DNA from: Marinobacter persicus
GTDB lineage: Bacteria; Pseudomonadota; Gammaproteobacteria; Pseudomonadales; Oleiphilaceae
NCBI RefSeq assembly: GCF_002934325.1
Contig: NZ_PTIV01000012.1
Location: 1-64,000 of the forward strand
Length of the DNA: 64,000 nucleotides
Reading direction: 5' to 3'
Part shown: piece after piece, positions 57,853-64,000 of the stretch
How positions within the stretch are numbered: position 1 is the first letter of the stretch
How the letters are laid out: the number at the start of each line of letters is the position of its first letter
Notes under the pieces: generated by a model
What the model was told of the DNA's origin: nothing
Databases searched by the model: none
The model's input: the letters and a program-made list of their open reading frames with translations, nothing else
Made by a program: the position numbers and the translations under genes

Positions 57853-58719
57853 ATGATCCGCAGCATGACTGCCTTTGCCCGTAAGGAAGCCCAGGGCGAC
57901 TGGGGCACCCTGACCTGTGAAATTCGCACAGTGAATCATCGGTACCTGGAGCCGTCTTTTCGTTTGCCCGAACAGTTGCGGGAGCTGGAAACCGGTTTCC
58001 GCGACCGCCTTCGCCAGGGGCTGAAGCGGGGCAAAGTGGACGTCTCCATGCGTTTTCAGCCGGTGGAGACGGAAGCGCAGAATTTTGAGGTAAACGATGA
58101 CCTGACCCGGGCGCTGAACGAGGCGGCCAACCATGTGAATCGTATCCTGGATAACCCGGCTCATATCAGTGCCCTGGATATTCTGCGTTGGCCCGGCGTG
58201 CTGTCGATGCCGGAGCAGGATTTCAGCGCCGCGAAGGAGGCGGCGGGTGAGCTGTTTGCGGAGACGGTGGATGAGCTGGTATCGGTTCGCGAGCGCGAAG
58301 GCGAGCGGTTGCGCCCGCTGTTTGACGACCGGCTGAAGGAAATGTCCGCATTCGTGGCCGAGGTGCGTGAGCGCATGCCGCAGCTGCTGGAGGCCCAGGC
58401 GCAAAACATTCGTGACCGCTTCGCCAAGGCGCAGGTAGAGCTGGAAGAAGACCGCCTGGCGCAGGAGATGGTGATGCTGGCCCAGAAAAGCGACGTTGCG
58501 GAAGAGTTGGATCGGCTGGACGCTCACGTCACCGAAGTGTCTGACACCCTGCAGCGGGATGAGGCCATCGGGCGGCGGCTGGATTTTCTGATGCAGGAGC
58601 TGAACCGCGAGGCCAATACCCTCAGTAGCAAGAGCATTGATGCGGAGGTCACGCGCACGGCGGTGGATCTCAAGGTGTTGATCGAGCAGATGAGGGAGCA
58701 GGTGCAGAATATTGAGTGA
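57853..58719 (+). CDS. yicC: YicC family endoribonuclease
   Basis: 288 residues. MIRSMTAFAR start, GTLTCEIRTVNHRYLEPSFRLPEQLR, and the conserved end LIEQMREQVQNIE show an intact member of the YicC/DUF1732 family, recently shown to cut RNA. The gene is divergent from rph. In Pseudomonas gmk follows; here an integrase gene follows after 185 bp, so the intact 3' end probably borders an integrated element. Confidence 0.95.
   Translation: MIRSMTAFARKEAQGDWGTLTCEIRTVNHRYLEPSFRLPEQLRELETGFRDRLRQGLKRGKVDVSMRFQPVETEAQNFEVNDDLTRALNEAANHVNRILDNPAHISALDILRWPGVLSMPEQDFSAAKEAAGELFAETVDELVSVREREGERLRPLFDDRLKEMSAFVAEVRERMPQLLEAQAQNIRDRFAKAQVELEEDRLAQEMVMLAQKSDVAEELDRLDAHVTEVSDTLQRDEAIGRRLDFLMQELNREANTLSSKSIDAEVTRTAVDLKVLIEQMREQVQNIE
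58690..58719. other. Predicted attachment site at the yicC 3' end
   Basis: The last codons of yicC (EQMREQVQNIE) are the target used by the Vibrio mobilizable islands mobilised by SXT/R391-type ICEs, and an integrase gene begins 185 bp further on. The right-hand copy lies outside the window, so the core cannot be defined. Confidence 0.35.
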
Positions 58720-58815
58720 TGTTCTTGGGGGTTCGACGTTGTTCTTGATGGCATTATAAATCAAATAGTTATGTAATTTTGACGCTCATAATGTTCGTGT
58801 AAGTTCTGCCAAGTT

Positions 58816-58833
58816 TGGGTAGTGATGGGTAGT
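58816..58833 (+). repeat. Two TGGGTAGT direct repeats, one helical turn apart
   Basis: TGGGTAGT occurs at 58816-58823 and again at 58826-58833, 10 bp centre to centre, between yicC and the integrase. This spacing is typical of arm-type or excisionase binding sites. Confidence 0.45.
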
Positions 58834-58835
58834 AG

Positions 58836-58893
58836 ATTGGGGAGTATTTTCTCGCTATATTGTATCGGCGAGATTGTACTCCCCAATTTTTTT
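58836..58893 (+). terminator. Nested hairpin with T-tract just before the integrase
   Basis: ATTGGGGAGTA (58836-58846) pairs perfectly with TACTCCCCAAT (58877-58887), enclosing an inner stem TCTCGC/GCGAGA (58850-58873), and seven T follow. It looks like an intrinsic terminator but lies 11 bp before the integrase GTG, so it may protect the integrase from yicC readthrough or attenuate it. Confidence 0.7.
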
Positions 58894-58904
58894 AAGGCAG
58901 GAAA

Positions 58905-60146
58905 GTGGGCAAGCTACACGACAAGACCGTCAAGAAACTGATCAAAGAGAAGCCATCCGTGCGGCATGCCGATGGCAATGGTCTCTACCTCATGACCCCG
59001 AAGCGCGGCGATGCCTACTGGATGCTGCGCTATACCACCCCAGCTACCAAGCTCCGGCGCGAATACACCATCGGCAAGGTGGACGACTGGTCATTGGCCG
59101 ACGCCCGTGATGAGGCGGCGAAGCTGAGGTTGGCGATCAAGCGTGAGGGTGCTGACCCGGTTCAGGAGCGGCAGAAGGTCAACCAAAACCCCTTCAAAAC
59201 GCTCAATGACCTGTACGCGGACTACTACGAGCTTCGCAAACGAGAAATCGCGTCCCACCATAAAGAGAAGAGCCTGTACGAGCGTGAGGTCGCCTGGCGC
59301 ATCGGAAAGGTGGAACTTGAAAAGATCCGACCAGTGGATATCAGTGAAATCCTGCGGGACGTGGCCACTGGCTATGACGACAATAAGCCCCGCCCAACCC
59401 TATCAAATGATTTGATGCGCCTGCTGAGGAACCTGTTTGATCATGGCATCAAACTGGACGTCACCAGGTTCAATCCAGCCTCGCCATTCCGTCCCAGGGA
59501 CGCCGGCGGGGAGGAGAAGGCCGCCAACTACCCAATGAATGAAGACGAAGTCACCGAGTTCTTCACCAAACTCCGGGTGATTCCGGCGCAGTTCAGCCGT
59601 GAAAACTACCTGGCCTGTGCTTTGTTGATTGCGACCTGTACGAGAAAAATGGAGCTGCTGGCAGCGCCTTGGTCGGAATTCGATCTGGAGAACCGTATCT
59701 GGTACCTGCCCGAGGAAAGGACCAAAAAGAGAAGGGCCATCGATATCCCGTTGGCGGAGCCCGCCGTGGAATGGCTGAATGAGCTGAAGGTACGTTCCTG
59801 CGGTAGTGAGTGGGTATTTCCAGCTCGCAGGATCAGTAAAAAAGCACGGACGCCGTTTGTGTGTGAAAACACGCTGAACCATGCGCTCAAGAAACTCTTT
59901 GAGAAAAAGTTCTTTTCGTTCGACAAGCGCCGCGTCCACGATCTGCGTGGCACGGCCAGGACGAAGCTGGGCAAGCTTGGTTTTGATGACAATCTGGCTC
60001 AGCGCTGCCTGAATCAACTGCCCGGCAACCGGACGGACCGGGTTTATAACAAGCATGCGTACTTTGAAGAGCGAAGAGCGGCTCACGAGGCGCTCTGCGA
60101 GTGGCTGGCGCCCATCGTGAGAGGTGAAGTCAGCTCTGGAGGGTAA
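58905..60146 (+). CDS. int: Tyrosine integrase of the yicC-inserted island (P4-type, DUF4102)
   Basis: 413 residues. N-terminal arm-binding DUF4102 domain (VRHADGNGLYLMTPKRGDAYWMLRY, KVDDWSLADARDEAAKLR), core-binding helices, and catalytic domain with R247 (CTRKMELL), H345 and R348 (HDLRGTARTKLG) and nucleophile Y386 (KHAYFEERR). The start is GTG with AGGCAGGA upstream. It should insert and excise the island at yicC. Codon use is a little less GC-rich than the core genes beside it. Confidence 0.94.
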   Translation: MGKLHDKTVKKLIKEKPSVRHADGNGLYLMTPKRGDAYWMLRYTTPATKLRREYTIGKVDDWSLADARDEAAKLRLAIKREGADPVQERQKVNQNPFKTLNDLYADYYELRKREIASHHKEKSLYEREVAWRIGKVELEKIRPVDISEILRDVATGYDDNKPRPTLSNDLMRLLRNLFDHGIKLDVTRFNPASPFRPRDAGGEEKAANYPMNEDEVTEFFTKLRVIPAQFSRENYLACALLIATCTRKMELLAAPWSEFDLENRIWYLPEERTKKRRAIDIPLAEPAVEWLNELKVRSCGSEWVFPARRISKKARTPFVCENTLNHALKKLFEKKFFSFDKRRVHDLRGTARTKLGKLGFDDNLAQRCLNQLPGNRTDRVYNKHAYFEERRAAHEALCEWLAPIVRGEVSSGG

Positions 60147-60156
60147 AGGGGCCAGA

Positions 60157-60399
60157 TCAGGCCCCTTGTTGCTCAATCCAGGCCAACAGATCCGACAGGC
60201 GCCAGGCCACTGAGTTGCATCCCAGCTTGAGTCGTGCCGGAGCCACTCGCTTTCGTTCCAAGGTCCACCACTGCGTCCGGCTGACGGCTGTAATCGCTCG
60301 ACGGTCCGACTCCCGAACCAGCCGCTCACACTGTCCAGAACGAGCCAGCAGCTTGGCGCGCACCTCCTCCGAAGGCGGACTGAAGGTCTTGTTACTCAT
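60157..60399 (-). CDS. AlpA-type regulator (second copy)
   Basis: 80 residues. ERLVRESDRRAITAVSRTQWWTLERKRVAPARLKLGCNSVAWRLSDLLAWIEQQ matches the AlpA/P4 Vis winged-helix pattern (in pieces: LVRESDRRAI, SRTQWWTLER, SVAWRLSDLLAWI). AlpA proteins activate or repress integrase and excision genes. The start overlaps the DUF927 gene end by 8 bp, so it is coupled to it; it is convergent with the integrase. Confidence 0.85.
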   Translation of the reverse strand: MSNKTFSPPSEEVRAKLLARSGQCERLVRESDRRAITAVSRTQWWTLERKRVAPARLKLGCNSVAWRLSDLLAWIEQQGA

Positions 60400-62116
60400 T
60401 CTCCGTTACCTCCGAATCAACACTGGGATAAGTGGGAAACTGGGAAAGTCCATCTCCATCCGGTAGCGCTTCCCAATACGCCTTGATGCGATCAGGCCAC
60501 AGGGCGAAAAAACGCTCCGATCGATCCCGTAGCTTGATTTTCATGGTGCCACGGCTCTGTTCATTGGTTTCCAGGAAATCTCTCTGGATCAGCGGCTCAA
60601 TTTCCCGGGTGTATCGACTTCGAAGGCCAAGCTCCTTGATAAGAGTATTTTTGGGTATCAGCCACTGCGTCTCACCGGCCACTTTGCGTCGCAGACCAAT
60701 TGCTCTTCCGTAATCCCCCCGCTCTATGTCAACGAGACGGTGATTCCATTTGTAAATAGCATCGCGAAGGCGGGCCAACAGGCGGTACTCCTCCGAATTG
60801 AAGATGTGACCCCGGCTCCGAAGCCAGGCTCCAACGACTTGGTGTACTGCTCGAACCGACTCCGCTTCCGTCCAGGGGAGGAGATAGTTCCGACATGCCA
60901 GGCATAGTGCAGCGGTGATCAGTGCGAACCGCCTGATCACTCGGACGACTTGCGAAGCCATATGAGGGGTCTTCCATTGCTCCGTCAACCGGGCAACCTC
61001 ATTCTGGATGTAGCTGGGTAGGTCATTCACATCTTCTGTAAGACGCTCGAGCCAGTGCCGGAACAGTGTGCCGTGGTAGTGCCCGGTACGGCTTTTCAAC
61101 GTGTCCACGAACTCTTGGGCACTGTTGAATCCATGCAACTTGTCAAAGGCTCCAAACCTCCCAAAAATCGGAATCTCGACAAGTCGGGTTTCTTGGCCGG
61201 CTTTAACCGACTTGCCTATTTCCTGAAATACTTCCGATAGCCATACCTCACCGGTACTTAAAGCCAGAGTTCGCCAGTGCGTTTGTGCAGTAAGGTCCCC
61301 TGATATATTCGCACGCAACTTACTGGCACCGGTCATTATATGATACGTCGCTACATCGACATCTTCCGGGCGCGCCAGGCCAATTTCATCCAATGCCAGC
61401 AACATGTCATTGTGCTCAGCAGCCACGGCTGCCAAGCCATTGGCAGTCGATACCCAGTTCCGCACAAACGTTGGTGCACCACACACGCTCGCGGCCGCCT
61501 GCAGTAGTGTCGTTTTACCGCTGGAGCTATTGCCGCCGAAGTGAAAAGCCCCATTTTCAATCTCCGCATGCTTCAGCAGTGGTGCCGCAAGGGCTACCCC
61601 AATGCTGAACATCGCCAGCGGGTTGCCCTCACACAGCTTCCCCACTTGAGCTTGCCAATCCTGGAGAGAACCGTTTTCCTGAAGTAGAGGGGAGGTTGAT
61701 AGCTGCCCGACGAAGTAGTGCTGCTCATCCGCCTGACCTGCCGTCCAGCTACTCGTCGCGAAGATGGGGCCGTGCCAACCTGTACGGTCGACGGTTGTGG
61801 CCGGCGGCGCCTTTGCCATTTCCTCAAGCAGGTAGCGTTGTAGTCGTGCCCAACTGATATTGCCAGGCTCCAGCGGATAGCCGCTGTCCACGAGCAGCTC
61901 CCGTATCTGTCGGGCGTTATCGCCGTTCAGGTTGCGCGCATACACCACCTCGCGGAGCAGGACGTTGTCCATATTTTTCCACTGCAGCAGCGCACCGTGA
62001 CCGTGCTTCTTGTTGGAGAGTCGGGTTCTGGCAATAACCTCAATCCATCCACCAACTCTTTGCCATTCATCAGAGCTGAAGCAGTACAGGCCAGAGTCTC
62101 TCAATTGAAATTTCAT
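60392..62116 (-). CDS. DUF927 family ATPase (satellite/island replication type)
   Basis: 574 residues. Walker A GGNSSSGKT (194-202) and Walker B MLLALDEIG (D243, E244) mark a helicase-like ATPase. DUF927 spans roughly 105-390 (TGWHGPIFATSSW, GASKLRANISGDL, EIPIFGRFGAF). The C-terminal ~150 residues resemble a winged-helix region. Such proteins are found in satellite phages and islands, presumably helping replication. I chose ATG 62116 because GGAGGGG lies 5 bp upstream; a GTG at 62131 overlapping the alpA stop is possible. No primase motif is seen, unlike P4 alpha. Confidence 0.85.
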   Translation of the reverse strand: MKFQLRDSGLYCFSSDEWQRVGGWIEVIARTRLSNKKHGHGALLQWKNMDNVLLREVVYARNLNGDNARQIRELLVDSGYPLEPGNISWARLQRYLLEEMAKAPPATTVDRTGWHGPIFATSSWTAGQADEQHYFVGQLSTSPLLQENGSLQDWQAQVGKLCEGNPLAMFSIGVALAAPLLKHAEIENGAFHFGGNSSSGKTTLLQAAASVCGAPTFVRNWVSTANGLAAVAAEHNDMLLALDEIGLARPEDVDVATYHIMTGASKLRANISGDLTAQTHWRTLALSTGEVWLSEVFQEIGKSVKAGQETRLVEIPIFGRFGAFDKLHGFNSAQEFVDTLKSRTGHYHGTLFRHWLERLTEDVNDLPSYIQNEVARLTEQWKTPHMASQVVRVIRRFALITAALCLACRNYLLPWTEAESVRAVHQVVGAWLRSRGHIFNSEEYRLLARLRDAIYKWNHRLVDIERGDYGRAIGLRRKVAGETQWLIPKNTLIKELGLRSRYTREIEPLIQRDFLETNEQSRGTMKIKLRDRSERFFALWPDRIKAYWEALPDGDGLSQFPTYPSVDSEVTENE

Positions 62117-62127
62117 TTGCCCCTCCG

Positions 62128-62328
62128 TCACAACCGATCCAGCCAGTTTCTAACATCCTGGATCCGAAACCTGACGGCTCGACCTTGCGGGTTTGGCTTG
62201 ATGGGGGCGGGGAAGCGACCTGATCGGACGTATCGACGTAGCGTGGCTTGCGATAGCTGAGTGACGGCGCACACTTCTTCGTATGTGAGCAAGCGCTCGT
62301 TGGTCTCGCTAGAAAACATGTGTTTCAT
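62128..62328 (-). CDS. AlpA-type regulator (first copy)
   Basis: 66 residues. LLTYEEVCAVTQLSQATLRRYVRSGRFPAPIKPNP and VRFRIQDVRNWLDRL form the AlpA/excisionase winged helix. Probably the first gene of a leftward operon alpA-DUF927-alpA. Ribosome site CAGGAGT overlaps an inverted-repeat set in the leader. It differs clearly from the second copy, so this is not a recent duplication. Confidence 0.88.
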   Translation of the reverse strand: MKHMFSSETNERLLTYEEVCAVTQLSQATLRRYVRSGRFPAPIKPNPQGRAVRFRIQDVRNWLDRL

Positions 62329-62333
62329 TATCT

Positions 62334-62383
62334 ACTCCTGGTTCGTTGATTAACGGCAGGAGTGATTATTAGTAATCAGGAGT
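62334..62383 (-). promoter_or_regulatory. alpA leader with SD and two complementary ACTCCTG boxes
   Basis: On the minus strand the Shine-Dalgarno CAGGAGT (62340-62334) can pair with ACTCCTG at 62363-62357 (16-nt loop) or with a second ACTCCTG at 62383-62377. Between the two boxes is the palindrome GATTA-TTAG-TAATC (62364-62377). The arrangement could hide the start site or serve as an operator for AlpA. Confidence 0.4.
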
Positions 62384-63065
62384 CAGGACCAGAACCGTGA
62401 AATTGGCCATTTTGGGCGCAAAGAGAAAAAAATTATAACTAGATGAAATTAAAGGTTAACTTCTGTCATTAAGGCGATTTTCATGGGAGCCTCATCGGTT
62501 TACGAGCAAAATCTGGCGAAATGTAAGCAATCGCTGTTACCCGCCACCATCACGGCATCATTTTGTGAAGCGGTAATGCGCATTGACTTTCACATGTGAA
62601 AGTCAATGCTGGACGTGATCAAAACAGCCTCTTAAAGAGCCTTTTCGAGGCCCTGTTATTTTACGGGGCATGTCCATATCACAACGGGGCTCCAAAAGGT
62701 CTCTTCCAAGCCCTTTGTAAGTGCCCCGAGGAAGTAGCGGGAATTGTCGTAGCGACGACAGTCAGTCCGGTTCCATCAAGCCACCGGATACCGGTGTTTT
62801 CACTGAGGTGGGAGGCCAGGGTCCCAAATAAATAATGGAGCGCGGATCCTTCAGCCCATGCGAGCTATTTCATGGCGCGTGGGAGCGCAGCGGCAAAGTC
62901 CCAAATCAGGTAGTCACGTGGACAGGAATTGGAAAGGTCCCATGGCTTGGAGGAAGGAATCTGCCTCCGCCCCCGCCTTTGTGTCCAAAAAGGACAAAAG
63001 CACATGGCAGCTCAAAGCACTCGACGGATTACGATTGTTGGCAAATCCATAGCGAGGAGCCAGCC
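62384..63065. other. Noncoding control region of the island
   Basis: About 680 bp without a convincing gene; the short open frames lack ribosome sites and have no family character. It holds a 30-bp perfect palindrome (62580-62609), a small hairpin CACCGG-ATA-CCGGTG followed by TTTT (62782-62800), and AT-rich sequence at 62430-62470. Candidate origin, transfer origin or regulatory region. Confidence 0.5.
62580..62609. repeat. Perfect 30-bp palindrome
   Basis: Every base from 62580 to 62609 mirrors around 62594/62595 (GCATTGACTTTCACA and its complement, centre ACATGT). Not followed by a T-tract. Best explained as a binding site for a dimeric regulator or as an origin element. Confidence 0.85.
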
Positions 63066-63668
63066 ATGAGCAAACGAATGACTCACCAGGAAATCTGCGA
63101 AGAGTGGGAGGCGGTCAGCCGAGCCCAAAATGTGAACCACCAACGTGGTATCAAAGCCGCCATAACGCAATGCCGTCAGTTTCTGACGGCGATTCACCAG
63201 CAAGCGGACGTGGAGCAAGCAAGGTACCGCTATCTGGCGCAGCGGCTCTGTGATCACTTCTGGTCCCACAACATGGCTCATCGTACCGACAAGACACCCG
63301 GCTATCCCGGGCACTTCGGCTGCCGCGTTCGACTCAGAAAAAGAAAACTGGAATTGTCCTGGTACTACAACCGCTTTATCCCGAAGAAGAGTGGCGAGGG
63401 CCGATCAGTTTTCAGTGAGTACATCCGCAAAGAAGGTCGGTTCCGCTATCACAAACCGGCCTTCACGCGGGCACAGGACTGGGAGAAACCGCTCATCATG
63501 GAAACTGAGGACGGTTTTGAAATGTTGCGAAGGCTCAATGCCAACCAGGCGGAGCTTTGTCGAATCGTGCGGAAAAGCGAGCGCCTCCTGAAAAATCTGG
63601 AGGAGCACCTCGGTGGACTGAAGGAGGCGACCAGCGGGAGTTCAAGCCCCTCCAACGAGGAGGGATGA
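63066..63668 (+). CDS. Uncharacterised island protein
   Basis: 200 residues. ATG 63066 is chosen because GAGGAG lies just upstream; the open frame continues 77 codons further, but that part has no protein character. Basic centre (RVRLRKRKLELSWYYNRFIPKK) between helical ends; the last ~25 residues are Ser/Gly/Glu-rich. No membrane segment. Size and the basic WYYNRF centre loosely recall MobI-type transfer factors of SXT-like elements, but this is only a guess and I cannot name the family. Confidence 0.65.
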   Translation: MSKRMTHQEICEEWEAVSRAQNVNHQRGIKAAITQCRQFLTAIHQQADVEQARYRYLAQRLCDHFWSHNMAHRTDKTPGYPGHFGCRVRLRKRKLELSWYYNRFIPKKSGEGRSVFSEYIRKEGRFRYHKPAFTRAQDWEKPLIMETEDGFEMLRRLNANQAELCRIVRKSERLLKNLEEHLGGLKEATSGSSSPSNEEG

Positions 63669-63917
63669 GGGCTGTTGGCGGTAAAAGGCATGCCGCTCAC
63701 ACCGCAGGTGTTGATTGCGTGGGGCTATTGATGGGATCGCCCAGATTTCAGGTGGCTATATATGCCGTTCTTTGCTGGTCTATCCGGGTCAAATCGGTTG
63801 AATGCAGCGTGGTACCTCTATATATTGATCAGTCAATGTAGTGTAGGGCTGTTCCGCCCATGAGACCGTGCCGCCTCAGATAAGGTGGCAACACCATCGC
63901 CCATAGGAAGCGAAAAC

Positions 63918-64000
63918 ATGGCCGAGATGGAAGATCGCTGGTTATCCGTAGACGAAATTGGCAAGCACCTCGGTGTCAGCAATGACACCGTGTACCGCTG
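63918..64000 (+). CDS. Excisionase-type helix-turn-helix protein, partial
   Basis: The first 27 residues are visible: an acidic start, then RWLSVDEIGKHLGVSNDTVYR, the HTH_17/MerR-like excisionase fold. AGGAAG precedes the ATG. Small proteins with this start commonly head restriction-modification, BREX- and DISARM-type operons, so a defence module may follow outside the window. The 249 bp before it (63669-63917) hold no gene. Confidence 0.75.
   Translation, partial: MAEMEDRWLSVDEIGKHLGVSNDTVYR

Noticed and set aside
58720-58904. tRNA gene as integration target.
   Set aside because: No cloverleaf or T-loop was seen; the yicC 3' end is the better candidate.
62596-62835. Small open frame in the island noncoding region.
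   Set aside because: No ribosome site, no recognisable protein pattern, and it begins within the arm of the 30-bp palindrome.
62835-63065. N-terminal extension of the 200-residue island protein.
   Set aside because: Low-complexity, proline-rich and lacking a ribosome site, while the ATG at 63066 has a strong one.

Overview
The window reads as chromosomal DNA of a GC-rich gammaproteobacterium close to Marinobacter. Gene order follows Pseudomonas-type synteny (fimS-algR / argH-cyaA-lptM-lysA-dapF-xerC; hemW-rdgB-metW-metX-yggT-proC-yggS-pilT-pilU; pyrE-crc-rph-yicC). Protein families such as UbiK, DUF4426, DUF2782 and DUF2789 also fit this group. This rests on recognition of proteins and gene order, not on a database search. 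No rRNA, tRNA or CRISPR array was seen.

Layout. 1-2785: accessory patch with the C-terminal part of a large, possibly T6SS effector-like protein, a periplasmic SUMF1-type lipoprotein, a decayed partial duplicate of the effector-like gene and half of a palindromic repeat. 2786-14583: core block with AlgR/FimS, argH, cyaA, lptM, lysA, dapF, DUF484, xerC and a diguanylate cyclase. 14590-28325: mixed genes (large sensor kinase, type Vd patatin, cardiolipin synthase, esterase, SMP-30-like protein, oxidoreductase, Na+/H+ antiporter, tcdA). 28481-34960: ECF sigma/ChrR pair, divergent speA/speE, glnK-amtB. 34961-48967: ubiK, comM, trmB, hemW-rdgB-metW-metX, a dynamin-like GTPase, yggT-proC-yggS, pilT-pilU. 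49084-58719: FadL-type porin, polA, pyrE, crc, rph, yicC. 58720-64000: left end of an integrated mobile island at the 3' end of yicC (tyrosine integrase, two AlpA-type regulators around a DUF927 ATPase, an unknown 200-residue protein, a long noncoding stretch, and an excisionase-like HTH gene cut by the window edge).

How the genes work together. lysA-dapF are the last steps of lysine/DAP synthesis. metX-metW open the methionine branch. speA-speE make agmatine and spermidine from a shared divergent promoter region. glnK-amtB form the ammonium-sensing/uptake pair behind a sigma54-like promoter. FimS/AlgR, PilT/PilU, CyaA and the GGDEF protein are a signalling and twitching-motility set. The ECF sigma/ChrR pair is a singlet-oxygen-type stress switch.

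Most unusual: a family of compound palindromic intergenic elements (pilT/pilU gap, two in the crc/rph gap, one half-copy near the left end) that share arm and core sequences and contain nested perfect hairpins; and the yicC island, whose right-hand cargo starts with an HTH gene of a type often found at the head of defence operons but runs out of the window.
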